From Rutidosis leptorrhynchoides (Eukaryota; Streptophyta; Magnoliopsida; Asterales; Asteraceae): a stretch of DNA of 64,000 bases. The stretch lies in assembly GCF_046630445.1 (NCBI RefSeq), contig NC_092339.1, positions 52,203,501-52,267,500 of the forward strand, in the 5' to 3' direction. Both the position numbers and the translations under genes were made by a program. Shown piece by piece: positions 31,515 to 42,243 of this stretch; position 1 is the first letter of the stretch; each line of letters starts with the position of its first letter. The notes beneath the pieces were generated by a model. The model was not told the origin of the DNA and made no database searches. It was given only the letters and a program-made list of their open reading frames with translations.

Positions 31515-32203
31515 GAAACACAGAGTTTTTCCCGGTAGAGGTTGGTTTACATCAGGGATCTGCCCTTAGCCCTTATCTTTTCGCTTTGATCCTAGACGAG
31601 TTGACTCATAGGATACAAGACAACATCCCATGGTGCCTGATTTTCGCCGACGATATTGTATTAGTTTCGGATTCTCAGTATGAGCTTAACAGGAGGCTAG
31701 AGCAATGGAGGATCGCCTTAGAATCAAATGGCCTACGGATTAGCAGACTTAAATCGGAGTACCTTAGATGCGATTTCAAGGGGGGCGAAGAGGAACACGA
31801 CGATATAGTGGATATCAAAATTGGGGATCAGATTCTACCCCCGCAAGAGTCCTTTACATATTTAGGCTCGATGCTTCACATTTCGGGAAGGATAGATGAG
31901 GATGTGACGCATCGTATACGAGTAGGATGGTTGAAGTAGAGGGCTGCGAAAGGGGTGTTGTGCGACAAGAAGGTCCCACTTAAACTGAAAGGTAAATTCT
32001 TTAAGGTGGCAATTAGACCAGCCATGTTGTACGGATCAGAGTGTTGGCCAATGACGAAGGCCCAAGAGAGGAGGATGGAGGTGGCAGAAATGAGGATGCT
32101 TAGATGGACGTGTGGTAAGACCATGCTAGATATGATACCAAATGGAGTTTTTAGGGAGAAATTGGAAGTTGGGAACATCATCAACAAACTTAGGGAAGGA
32201 CGA
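31508..32203 (+). pseudogene. LINE reverse transcriptase, carboxyl half
   Basis: After the frameshift the frame gives VGLHQGSALSPYLF and the catalytic FADDIVLVSD (RT motif C), then the thumb region. A TAG at 31937-31939 interrupts it; the same frame continues to 32203 (RPAMLYGSECW, KIMDM-like region), where the small minus-strand element is inserted. At least two lesions besides the insertions show this LINE is dead. Confidence 0.88.
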
Positions 32204-33685
32204 TAATGTAAAAGAATCGTGGCCAAACAGAAATAACAATTGATGAACACGAATATGATAAACAAAGCCTCGGCTTCTTTATTCTCAAAAATAATAATAT
32301 CAAAGACTGACTTTCAAAATAATCTAAATCCCTTTAAATACAAATAACTAATAAGAAGATAATAGGAAACAAACAAGATAATAGGTAACAAAATATGGAT
32401 AATTATGGAATTTAAATCCCACCGATTTCATTGCTTAAATGCCACCGAATCTTTTTTTCCAAATAACATCAAATCTGCCTTGCTAATTGCTTCCTTCACA
32501 AGCCATCAGCCCAAATGGGAGGCCCAACTTGAGTTTCTCCAAAGTAATCTTGTAGGAGCCTAATATTTGTCAGCCTAATATTTATTGGTCTAATATTTTT
32601 CAGCCCATTAACAAGTTCAACATGTTTACCCGATTCTGCATCATTCTCCCCTTCTTCGAAAAGACTCGTCCTCGAGTCTACAACTTCAAGGACCGAAGAT
32701 TTTAAAAGATCCTTACGAACAACACGAACAATATTATTTTCAATGAAAGTGCCAAATATTGCAACGGGGAGGTGGTCCTCACCAATATTGTTTAGACCAA
32801 GATCAGTTTTTTTGAAATTAATTTTCAAATCAACATCTTCATTGTGCATATTGGTGTCTTTGTTAGTAACTACCTCCAAATCACTTTTATAATCACATTC
32901 AAAAAAAAGAAAAAGATACCTCACCATCAGTATCATAGATGGGTTCGGTATCATAAATGGATTCTCCATCTTCACAATCTGTATCATAGATGGGTTCAGT
33001 ATCATAAATGGATTATGAATCGATTCTATCCGAATCGTAGTGCGCAGGGAATCGTTGTTGGTTCAGTTCCAACTCGACGATTCGCTTATATAATCGTTCA
33101 ATTTCTGTGTCTCGAGGGTCTTCGTTGCCTCTTTCGGCGTGTCTACGATTATCTCCATCGTTGCCTCGGTCGGCGGTTCTGCAATAGCCTCCTCGATAAC
33201 CTCCACGAAACATTGTTTGGCCAAAACCTGAGCTCTGGATACCAAATAATGTAAAAGAATCGTGGCCAAACAGAAATAACAATTGATGAACACGAATATG
33301 ATAAACAAAGCCTCGGCTTCTTTATTCTCAAAAATAATAATATCAAAGACTGACTTTCAAAATAATCTAAATCCCTTTAAATACAAATAACTAATAAGAA
33401 GATAATAGGAAAGAAACAAGATAATAGGTAACAAAATATGGATAATTATGGAATTTAAATCCCACCGATTTCATTGCTTAAATGCCACCGAATTTTTTTT
33501 CCAAATAACATCAAATCTGCCTTGCTAATTGCTTCCTTCACAAGCCATCAGCCCAAATGGGAGGTCCAACTTGAGTTTCTCCAAAGTAATCTTGTAGGAG
33601 CCTAATATTTGTCAGCCTAATATTTATTGGTCTAATATTTTTCAGCCCATTAACAAGTTCAACATGTTTACCCGATTCTGCATCA
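32204..33685 (-). mobile_element. Short non-autonomous gypsy-derived LTR element
   Basis: LTRs 32204-32643 (440 bp) and 33247-33685 (439 bp) differ at only a few positions. The duplication GACGA is at 32199-32203 and 33686-33690. On the minus strand the ends are TGATG...CATTA, one change from the expected CATCA. The primer site (plus 33230-33246) reads TTTGGTATCCAGAGCTC on the minus strand, and the polypurine tract (plus 32644-32660) is GAAGAAGGGGAGAA. The internal 603 bp joins a gag-start-like piece to a gypsy pol-end-like piece, so it is a large internal deletion derivative. Confidence 0.92.
32641..33246 (-). pseudogene. Residual gag start and pol end of the short element
   Basis: On the minus strand, just after the primer site, a frame reads MFRGGYRGGYC, then an Arg/Asp-rich region ending ERLYKRIVELELNQQRF. 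This resembles the amino end of gypsy gag proteins. Near the polypurine tract another frame reads VVDSRTSLFEEGENDAESG, resembling gypsy pol C-termini. Between them are short repeats of TATCATAGATGGGTTC-type units (about 32930-33010). Nothing catalytic remains. Confidence 0.55.
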
Positions 33686-33690
33686 GACGA

Positions 33691-33900
33691 CTTAGATGGT
33701 TTGGGCATGTTAGGAGGCGCCCACTTTTAGCCCCAGTTAGGAGAGTCGAGACCCTCGCCGTTGGCGGCGTAAGGAGAAGGCGTAGACCTAGACGTAGGAT
33801 GGAGGATAGATTGAAGCTTGACATGAAAGAGCTCCTACTGACGGAGGACATGACTTCTGATAGGAGCCTGTGGAGGAGTAGAATTAGAATTATTGAGTAG
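33691..33900 (+). pseudogene. LINE C-terminal tail
   Basis: Resumes the LINE frame after the second GACGA with RLRWFGHVRRRP, an Arg-rich stretch, and a stop at 33898-33900. This block is the normal end of plant RTE-type LINE proteins. Confidence 0.85.
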
Positions 33901-34246
33901 GTTTTTTTTTTTTTTTTTCATTGTGTTAGTTACTTTTATTATACAACTACATATATAACTATAACTAGATATTCAATAACCACACTATTTATACCCCTCT
34001 ACATGGTTTATATGCCTTTGTATCTATGTATATGTTTTTAGGCTATATATATGTACCGATGTATATGTTTGTATCTATATATGTATCTATGTATCTAAGT
34101 GCATGTATTGGTGTATGTATGTTTGTCTGTCTTGTATCTGTACCTAGGTATATATATCTACGAATGTATCTATATGTATTTATGTTTAAGCATGAGTTTT
34201 TTTTTTCTTCATGCTTTCGTGTGGTATATATATATATCGGTGTGTG

Positions 34247-34313
<67 letters not shown>

Positions 34314-34706
34314 ATTTTGTTTGTCTGTATGTCTACCTGAAATTAAATGGTTATGTGCACTATTTTATTCATGCTCTTTGCCCTACTGTTGTGCATTACT
34401 GCTATATGTGTCCCCCTTTATGGTTACTGTGTATGGTTGCTTCTTGCTAGGCGCTCATTACTCGTACAGGTACGTATCATTTGCCCTCTCTATTTCGTTC
34501 TTATGAGCTCTTCGGACCGGAGGTCCTTTAGGAAGCAATCTCTTTTGCGCTAGAGTAGAGGGAGGGACGACCTTATCTAGGCGCGGGTTCTATACCCGCG
34601 GGTGGAGTAGTGACTTCCTTCTAATCTAGGGTACGAGTAATGATTGTCTACACTCACCTCCCCCATACCCCACTTTCGTTGGATTGGGTATTGTTGTTGT
34701 TGTTGT
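33901..34706 (+). other. LINE 3' UTR with expanded microsatellites
   Basis: A T16-type run follows the stop. A TATG/TATC-rich stretch then leads to (TATATG)n at about 34243-34312. Beyond it comes the conserved LINE tail (34500-34690), which also exists reversed at 42.0-42.2 kb, ending in (TTG)n. Open frames here only translate the microsatellite. Confidence 0.75.
34243..34312. repeat. (TATATG)n microsatellite
   Basis: About eleven consecutive hexamers inside the LINE 3' UTR. Confidence 0.9.
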
Positions 34707-34710
34707 CATA

Positions 34711-35108
34711 TATGGACATTAAACAATTTCCATAAGTACCTTAAAAATCAAAATGATGGATTTTTTTATAGTTTTTGACCGGCTCTAAAGGCTTGGTCAT
34801 GATGGAGATGTTATTGTTTAACAAGTAGGTAGTTTATCATCAAGATGACATTCCATCGATCTGAGATTAAACAATTTCAACTGGTACATTTAAAAATCCA
34901 ATAAAACTAAAAACGTGGAAATTAAATAACATAATATTTTTTTTTTTATTATTATTATTTTCTTGTATAGGTAGATAGACATAAATCAAGTCTGACTTTT
35001 GTTTTCATATAGACATCTAAAAAGTCTGGTCTTTTCATTCAGAGGCAGTGATCATCATCTCATTTGCTGCTAATTATCTTAATTTGAATCTCTTTATAAT
35101 TTCATGAG
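34711..35108. other. Upstream region of the kinase gene
   Basis: AT-rich, with T-runs near 34940. No repeat or upstream exon is recognised. The promoter presumably lies here, but no clear TATA box stands out. Confidence 0.4.
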
Positions 35109-36023
35109 ATGACGTCTCTTATAGAGTCAGATCACCTCAGTGTGCCCTTCCAAGATATCGTAACAGCCACCAAAAACTTCACAACATTTATCGGAAAGGG
35201 AGGATACGGCCAAGTTTACAAAGGAGAGCTCTTACTCTCCGGGGAACTTAGGACGGTTGCTGTAAAGCGACTTAGTACTAAAGAGTCTAAAGGTGGTCAG
35301 GGGATTAAGGAGTTCTTAACAGAGATTCAACTGTTGTCTCGTTATAAACACCAAAACATCGTCTCCTTTCTTGGTTTCTGTAAACAAGGAGATGAAAAAA
35401 TTCTTATATATGAGTATGCTGAGCATGGAAGCCTTGATACGTACCTGAGTAGGGCATGTACATTCACATGGAAGCAAAGGATTAATATATGCATCGATGC
35501 AGCTTACGGTCTTGATCATCTTCACAACCATGTTTCAGATAATCATAGAGTTATCCACAGGGATATTAAAAGTGGAAACATTCTGTTGGGTCACAACTTG
35601 AAAGCTATGATTGCGGATCTAGGACTTTCCAAAAGAGGTCTTACAAATGATAATGATAGTTATATTGTGACGCATGCGTGCGGCACGGATGCTTATTTGG
35701 ATCCGGAGTATAGGAGAACAGGAATTCTTACTAAAGAATCGGATATATATTCATTCGGGGTAGTATTGTTTGAGGTCTTATGCGGCAGGTTGAGCTACAT
35801 GAATGTGCAGGACAATCGGCGTTATCTAGATCAACTGGCTCGAAGATCCTACAAAGAACATAAACTAGAGGAAATAATTGATGCTAGTTTGAAAGATAAA
35901 ATTGACTCAAATTCTTTGTTTACATATTCAAAGATTGCATATGAATGCTTACTCATTAATCGGCCTGAACGACCTGCAATAGCTACTGTGGTAAAACAAC
36001 TCAAGGATGCATTGAAATTCCAG
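35109..36023 (+). CDS. Receptor-like cytoplasmic kinase, kinase-domain exon
   Basis: 305 codons from ATG to a consensus donor CAG|GTAAGT at 36023/36024. A full Ser/Thr kinase domain is visible: Gly-rich loop GKGGYGQVYKG (29-39), ATP lysine in VAVKRL (K53), catalytic HRDIKSGN (D152), metal-binding ADLGLSK with DLG instead of DFG (170-172), and the activation-segment end GTDAYLDPEY. There is no signal peptide or membrane segment. It resembles the large Asteraceae group of cytoplasmic kinases related to FERONIA/HERK-type kinases and often joined to PP2-like domains. No second domain is found downstream; a SINE sits in the intron 20 bp past the donor. It may be a functional gene whose other exons are lost or lie outside what I can recognise. 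Confidence 0.8.
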
Positions 36024-36043
36024 GTAAGTTCAAGTTTTCTAAA

Positions 36044-36361
36044 TAATAAGTGGTTTTATTTTTTTGGGCATTAGTTTGGGATCACCTGTGGGGACTTAAC
36101 CACCCACGGGTTCATCTCCCATAGTTGTATAATCCGCCCCCAACTACTGCCCTGGAAAAAACCCGGACCAATCCGAGGGCATGGCCGGTAAAACTCCCCT
36201 CCCCGCTATCCCCGCATTAAGCGAAAGGCGGTCTGGGTGGATACTTTAGGTCAGGGATAACATTGAGTCAGTCCAGCGGAGTCGAACTCCTGACCTCTCG
36301 CTAAGAGAGGCAGGCCACTACCAGGTAAGCTACAAGTCAATGTTTAATAAGTGGGTTTATT
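36044..36361 (-). mobile_element. tRNA-derived SINE in the kinase intron
   Basis: The body is 36061-36344. On the minus strand the head has an A-box-like TAGCTTACCTGG (plus 36321-36332) and a B-box GAGTTCGACTCC (plus 36278-36289), the internal pol III promoter of tRNA-derived SINEs. A short A-run tail lies at the plus-strand left end. Flanking 17-bp target duplications (36044-36060 and 36345-36361) differ by one base. Confidence 0.85.
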
Positions 36362-36686
36362 ACTTGGAAAATGATCTACAAGTTAAATCAAAACTTGGAT
36401 GAGTTTTCTTGAATTGTTTGTGTCGTCAAAACCATCCCAATATAATCACGTGGTCGGGCATTAGTATATTCGCAATATGCCTTAAGCTCTCACTATAAAC
36501 TTTTGTTTCCCTGTTAAAACAAACACACATTTTGTGGGAAGTCTGATGTGTATGTTAGCATGTTATATGCTCACTTAGTAAAGTCAGTTCATTTCTTATG
36601 GTAGTTGGTGTTGCGGGTGATGTGTAGTTGTGGAGGAAATTTTGTTGAAATTAATAATTAATATTTCATATTTAATATTTAATAAA
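36362..36686. other. Intergenic or intronic DNA, nothing recognised
   Basis: AT-rich, with no exon continuing the kinase frame that I can recognise. Confidence 0.4.
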
Positions 36687-36953
36687 GAATAATCCTTTTT
36701 TAGGTTCGTAGAAAAAACTTCACTACTGACAACCACATTTAGATCCTTACTAGCGAGCAAAACCCCTGGGTAACAAGCCCCCTAAGCGACGAGACCTGTA
36801 ACAGGGTGAATTGTGCACATTGACGCCACCTCTAGTCAAGAGTCTAATTAATTCAATCTTGAGCGTTAAAAAGAATTGAACATGGGTCTTATGCTTCATT
36901 ACGAACTCGGTGGCCACTTGAGCTATGTTCAAGTGGTTTAATATTGAATAATC
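36687..36953 (-). mobile_element. Second tRNA-derived SINE
   Basis: The body is about 36695-36945. On the minus strand the A-box-like TAGCTCAAGTGG (plus 36914-36925) and B-box-like ATGTTCAATTCT (plus 36872-36883) are correctly ordered. A T-run at 36695-36701 is the tail. GAATAATC at 36687-36694 and 36946-36953 is the likely target duplication. Its body differs from the first SINE. Confidence 0.65.
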
Positions 36954-37560
36954 ATTAACAATTAATGATTAATGATTAATTATGAGGGATACAAATAACT
37001 AATTTGAAGGAAAACTGGTAACTAATTAGGAGACAAAATCATGTTTTGGTTGAAATTCTAATCAATGGTTAAAATACAAATTAATGGTTGACATCATCAC
37101 ATTAATCAATGGTGAAATTATGATTTAAAATAATTATGTAACACTTGAAATTGAATACGCTTACATAATTATGACTTTCTTTTATATATAGTTAGATTAG
37201 ATATATTAGATTAGAAGTTAAATTAAATTAGATTGATACTTCAATAAAAGATATAGCAATTAAACAAAACTTAAACATCACATAAATTTAAAGAGAACCT
37301 AAAAAAATGAAGAAGTAAGCATACTCTATGGCTCTCCTTTGTCCTTTTTCCTTTGTCCTTTGTCCTTCAGTTGTAGCCAACACCATCAACCTCATTTTTT
37401 ACCTTGAACGGGTCAAAGTCAAAAATAGGATTAATAGAAAGAAAGGAGATCAGAAAGATAGGTGGATGAATTATACATGTTGGATGTTTCCTTGAGCATT
37501 AAGTAGTAGATCCCCCTTATTTTGGGAAAGCTGGTGGCCACGTGTGAATTCTTTCAACGG
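36954..37560. other. AT-rich intergenic DNA
   Basis: Contains small TTAGATTAGA-type and CTTTGTCC repeats (about 37195-37240, 37335-37366) but no gene. Confidence 0.4.
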
Positions 37561-38104
37561 TACCAATTTCAACCAGAGGGTTTGATTTCCGATCAATTTC
37601 ATTTTTCACTACGGTTCCAGCTGGGGATCCTTTCCTTTCATCTTCAATTATCAACTAATTTCAATTAAAAACCCTTTACTCCACTTCATCATATCCTTCG
37701 ACGATCCTGCTCAGATGGGTGATTCAATTTTTATCGGCAGACTGGAAAGGGTATCGCAAAATATGCTCAAAGACGCTTTCGGTAAGATTGGTCCGATTAA
37801 GGAAATCAAATAGTAGTCATTTCAGCGTTTTGCGTTTATTTCTTTTGAAGAAATTGCACATGCTTCTTTGGCGATTCAAGAGATGAACGACTCGAATGTC
37901 TTCGGAAAACCTATCTATGTGGGCGGCCTTGTCGACGTGATGGTGGATTGTCCAGCTTTGAGGGTCATTCATGGTCATTTGTAACGCTTGCCCCAAATCG
38001 TTCTATTGTCGAACGTTTGGATCTGTGTGTGCTCATTGTTGATTCAGCTCCTCTGGTGGAGGCCAAGGTTAAAGATTTCCTTTTCAATTGCAAGGCACGT
38101 ATTT

Positions 38105-39482
38105 TGTTACCCGTGTACATGGCCAACGAAGGCGCCTCCCGGATGGCACCACCATGTACACCCGAATGTGGTCAACGAAAAGTGTGGTCTCAATTGGTAA
38201 CACTTCCCACATCCTCACAAGTGGCCAACGAAGAGTGGACTTCAAAGTAATCACACTCACCACTTTCCCCAAACGCAATGTGGCCAACGAATACCGAGTC
38301 TTATATTAGGGACATCACTCACCACAATGCACCAAGTGGCCAATGAAGAGTAAAATTCTTCACAATCGGATAGTACTCGCCACTAACCCGCAAGCAAACA
38401 ATTTATATACGCACACATATAAATACTCCACTCACCTTGAGCAATTAGGCGAGTCACAACCTCTCTAGGACTTTAAGCTTGATCCAAGAGCAAGTCACCT
38501 ATCATATACACAACATCAAGCTATAAATACTAGTAGCTTGACCTAAAACCCATACGTCCAACTTTGACCCCAATTGCACCCAAAATCACCAACTTGGTCA
38601 AACAAGACCCAAACTCCCCAAATCACCAAAACTAGTGATTTGGTCCCAAACTCAACCTAAAACATCTTATGGTCAATTGCTAGGAGCAATTCATAACCCA
38701 AATCAACCAAATGACCCATTTTGACCCAAATCGGGTTTACACCCAAAATCAACTTTCAAAGACACCCATTTGGTTCCATTCAACAACAAAATCACTAATA
38801 ATAGTGATTATGCCCAAATTGCAAGTCTACACATGACCAAAATATTTTACAACCCAAAACCCACCAACAAGGGTCAACCAGACCCACAACTAGCTTCAAA
38901 CACCCATTTGTAATCTAGATGGGTTTTATCAAGAACATGCAATACCAAACTACAACACCAAATTGAAAGAAAATCGGAGTTAGGACGTACCACTAGTATC
39001 ACAAGATAGCTAGAAACAAGATAAACAAGGTTAACTCTTGCACTTTGGTGAGATTCAACCTCCTTCTTCTCTAAATCAAGCTTTCTCTCTCAAGAATTAG
39101 GGTTTCTCACTCTAGAAAGTTTGAGAGTGTTTGAGTGGGTGGAAAATGCAATTGAAATGGATCTAAAACTGATTGATTAGCTATAAGGCCATCCATGTGT
39201 GAAAAGACCAAATTGTCCCCACTTAAAACCCTTTAAAAACGCATTAAATCTCAGATCTGACGAAGGAACGTCATTCCTGCAAATGGAACGTTGTTCCTTA
39301 TTAAGAACGTCGTTCCTTAATATGATAACTTCGTTCTTGAAATGACCTCTCGTTCTGTTCAATGATACCCATTTCCTTGATCACAACGTCGTTCCTGGTT
39401 TTGGGACGTCATTCCTCCATTTGGAATGTCGTTCCTCCACTTCGGAACGTCGTTCCACCTACAGAAAAACCGAGGTGTTACA
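38105..39482 (-). mobile_element. Solo-type LTR inside RRM copy 1
   Basis: Begins TGTTAC and ends GTTACA on the plus strand. On the minus strand it starts TGTAACACCTCGG, followed by eight variants of GGAACGTCGTTCC (plus 39265-39456). A leader-like CTCTCAAAC/AAACCCTAATTC region lies near plus 39060-39140. Five GTGGCCAACGAAGAG-type repeats lie at plus 38117-38350. No target duplication is found, consistent with the deletion at this junction relative to copy 2. Confidence 0.6.
39256..39456 (-). repeat. Array of degenerate GGAACG-N-CGTTCC inverted repeats
   Basis: Eight copies or close variants at 39265, 39285, 39304, 39325, 39382, 39403, 39423 and 39444, in the U3-like start of the minus-strand LTR. 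Confidence 0.75.
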
Positions 39483-40130
39483 TGGACCCTCTGTTTTTTA
39501 TGGTGATGATCGAATTGGTGATACAGATGCTACGACGGATACAGTTGCTTCGTCGATCCTTGGGTTGCAGACTAAGCACTTTACTCGAGGTGTTGGAGTT
39601 TTTGTTGATGGATATTTGATGTTGGTTTTTCTTATCCGGTGCTTACGGGTAAAAAGGCAGATGGTCATTGTAATTCTTCTGTTAAAGCTGGTTTGAGTTT
39701 TGATATGTCACCCTCGGTTATGTTTTCTTTAGATAAGATTCAAGCGGCTCCAGATTCTCAAGGCTTTCGCAAACGCAAACGAGCTCGTTGTTAAAGTTCA
39801 GGTGATGATATTATGGGTTCGGTGGGGGTACGAGAAGGTTAATGGGGTGTGTGGTTCGATCGAATGTCTGACTTAGGGGCAGCTAAGGGTGGTCCTGATG
39901 ATCAACCTGTTAGTAACATGATGGCTAATGTTGATGTTTCTCGGGTCGATTTGGGTCAAAGAAGAGAGCGATAGAAGATGGGTTGTGAGGTAGTTGTGGG
40001 CCGTGGAAGTTTTGATGGGCCTGGACATGTGTTTGATTTAGGCCTAGGTGAAGGTAATCCATCGGGTAAATCTTCTAGCTTTTTTGAGGAGGTGGCAAAA
40101 GAACTTGAAGGATAGGGTGGAAGGTAAATT

Positions 40131-41925
40131 GATTGGTCCGATTAAGGAAATCAAATCGTGGTCGTTTCAACATTTTGCGTTTATTTCTCTTGAAGAAATT
40201 GCACATGCTTCTTTGGCTATTCAAGAGATGAATGACTCGAATGTCTTCGAAAACCCTATCTATGTTGGGCGGCCTTGTCGACGTGATGGTGGATTGTCTA
40301 GCTGTGAGGGCCTATCATGGTAACGCTTGCCCCAACTCGTTCTATTATCGAACGTTTGGATCAGTGTGTGCTCATTGTTGATTCAGCTCCTCTGGTGGAC
40401 GCCAAGGTGAAAGATTTCCTTTTCAATTGCAAGGCACGTGTTTTGTTTTTCAGTAAGATGGGTGCGTTGGTTCGGGTGATCGAATGTGACGATTTGAATT
40501 CTTATTCCAACATTCTTGCGAGGGGTCCAGTTTCGACGTGGTAGTTCCTTTTTCTCCAAATACTGAAGAGTTTTCAGGTTTGTTCAGGTGGAATTACGGG
40601 ATTTTTCGGCCAAGTTTATTTTCGATGAGAACATTAGGAGTATTGATGGTAGGGTGGGTGTGGTGGTGAAGGTGTCTCAACCTTGGTCTGATTTGTTAAG
40701 CATTGGTTCTTTATTTGCTTTTGTTGACACTACTTGCGTTAAACATATTCATGAGCTTGTTCGGGTGACGTTGATCTCTTATACACTTGTTAAAGGGCAT
40801 ATTTGGGTCAATGAAATTCCAGACGTGTCGGTTGTGAAGAGATTGCAAGCTGTTTCGTTTTCCTGTAACTTTATGCAGGTAACTAATGATTCGATTTTAA
40901 AGGAAGTTCTTTCTTGTGGTTGTCCTAATGATTCGAGTGATCATTTTGGACCCTCTGTTTTTGGTGGTGATGATCTAATTGGTGATACACATGCTATGAC
41001 AGATACGGTTGCTCCGTCGATCCCTGGGTTGCAGACTAAGCACTTTACTCGAGGTGTTGGCGGTTTTGTTGATGGAGATTTGATGTTGGTTTTTCTTCTC
41101 CGATGATTACGAGTAAAAAGGCGGATGGTCATTGTAATTCTTCTATTAAAGCTGGTTTGAGTTTTGATATGCCACCCTCGGTTACGTTTTCTTTAGATAA
41201 GATTCAAGCGGCTCTAGATTCTCAAGGCTTTCGCAAACACAAACGAGCTCGTTGTTGAAGTTCAGGTGATGATATTGTGGGTTCGGTGGGGTACGAGAAG
41301 GTTAATGGGGGTGTGTGGTTCGATCGAATGTCTGACTTAGGGGCAGCTAAGGGTGATCCTAATGATCAACCTATTAGTTACATGATGGCTAACGTTGATG
41401 TTTCTCGGGTCGATTTGGGTCAAAGAAGAAAGGGATGGAAGATGGGTTGTGAGGTAGTTGTGGGTCGTGGAAGTTTTGATGGGCTTGGACCTGTGTTTGA
41501 TTTAAGCCTAGGTGAAGGTAATCCATCGGGTAAATCTTCTAGCTTTTTTGAGGAGGTGGCAAAAGAACTTGAAGGATGTATTATGGTGGAAGGTAAATTG
41601 ATTGGTTCGATCACGCTCCCGAAGCAAAAAGAAATTAAGAGATCTATGGCGAAGAAGGTTCACGCGGAGGTGTCACAAAAGGTTAGTGCCGAAGGTTTGT
41701 GAAGTCCTCGTTTCGTTTCCTAAGTTTATTTGGTCTGTAGGTTTATTGGCTTTATTTTTGTGTGATCGTACATTAACTCTCTTAATTTTGTTCGATAGTT
41801 TGGATGTTGTTTGTTTAGAAGTTATGTTTTGTGTTTTTGGGCTTCGTTGCCTTTGTTTGTATCATTGTTTCGAGTTTTCACTTTTTTATGAAGATCTCGA
41901 GTTTAGTTTTTATAAAGTTAAATAA
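40131..41925 (+). pseudogene. RRM-bearing LINE ORF1-like region, copy 2
   Basis: Fused at GATTGGTCCG to the end of copy 1, so it lacks the first RRM strand. The frame runs IKEIKSWSFQHFAFISLEE to RPCRRDGG, breaks, then continues as IVDSAPLVDAKVKDFLFNCK, later VVVKVSQPWSDLLSIGSLFAF and PSVFGGDDLIGDTHAM, and a final frame to 41702. Successive frameshifts and stops make it non-functional. The 3' part includes a polyadenylation-like AAATAAAG at 41921-41928 and a T-run. It preserves about 490 bp that copy 1 lost. As in copy 1, no endonuclease or RT follows. Confidence 0.6.
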
Positions 41926-41989
41926 AGTTCATGTTGAATTTTTTTTTGGTAAGAATCAACTAGCTTTTCTATTTTTCTTGTACCGTTGC

Positions 41990-42243
41990 ATTCTCGAGTT
42001 TTTCTTTTAACATAAAGGAAAGGAAACAAACAACAACAACAAAGCCCAATCCCATATGCGTGGGGTATGGGGAAGGTGAGACGTAGACAATCATTCCTCT
42101 ACCCATGAATAAAGAGAATTTGTTTCTCCACCCCGAGTGAAACACTCACAAGAGTAGAGAGAGTCATCCCTCTCTCGATTCGACGGATAAAGAGATTGCT
42201 TCCAAGCGGACCTCCGGCCAGATAGTAAGGGGAAAAAACAGAT
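41990..42243 (-). mobile_element. 5'-truncated RTE LINE tail (or SINE sharing it), split by element D
   Basis: The minus strand of 42021-42235 matches the 3' end of the LINE at 34500-34706: GGAGGTCCGC.TGGAAGCAATCTC, then GTCTACGTCTCACC and TTCCCCATACCCCAC, ending in a TTGTTGTTG tail. A 21-bp target duplication with two mismatches flanks the whole unit (41990-42010 and 52719-52739). Element D therefore lies inside this insertion, whose remainder is 52704-52718. Confidence 0.8.
42239..42243. repeat. Target-site duplication of element D (left)
   Basis: CAGAT, repeated at 52699-52703. Confidence 0.9.

Larger units (their letters stand above)
3343..34706 (+). mobile_element. RTE-clade LINE, split by three nested insertions
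   Basis: A single non-LTR retrotransposon lies in three pieces (about 3343-3777, 29919-32203 and 33691-34706), about 3.7 kb in all, the usual size for plant RTE LINEs. The order endonuclease, RT and C-terminal arginine-rich tail is preserved, the frame continues across the first junction, and each gap is exactly one or two LTR elements plus a target duplication. The 3' end is a (TTG)n run at 34691-34706, typical of the clade. A weak 6-bp TCATAT may be its own target duplication (3337-3342, 34706-34711). The amino-terminal part before the endonuclease is missing, so it is 5' truncated. Confidence 0.85.
37715..40130 (+). pseudogene. RRM-bearing LINE ORF1-like region, copy 1
   Basis: The ATG at 37715 opens SIFIGRLERVSQNMLKDAFG, an RNA-recognition-motif start. 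TAG at 37811 breaks it, and the motif continues in frame (FAFISFEEIAHASLAIQEMN). A second block starting near 37990 (VERLDLCVLIVDSAPLVEAKV) is cut at 38104 by a minus-strand LTR and resumes only at 39483 (DPLFFMVMIE frame). Compared with copy 2, about 490 bp is missing at that junction. The architecture matches the RRM ORF1 of plant L1-type LINEs, whose product binds element RNA. The endonuclease and RT half is absent. Confidence 0.65.

Noticed and set aside
34026-34553. Several overlapping open frames rich in Tyr, Met, Val and Cys.
   Set aside because: They translate the TATATG and TATG microsatellites of the LINE 3' UTR in different frames, with no conserved domain.
36271-36345. A possible genuine tRNA gene on the minus strand.
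   Set aside because: A and B boxes are present, but the rest does not fold as a tRNA. The unit is about 280 bp with an A-run tail and target duplications, so it is a SINE.
38105-39482. A clean LTR insertion with a 5-bp duplication in RRM copy 1.
   Set aside because: The bases on the two sides do not match, and about 490 bp present in copy 2 is missing here, so a deletion accompanied or followed the insertion.
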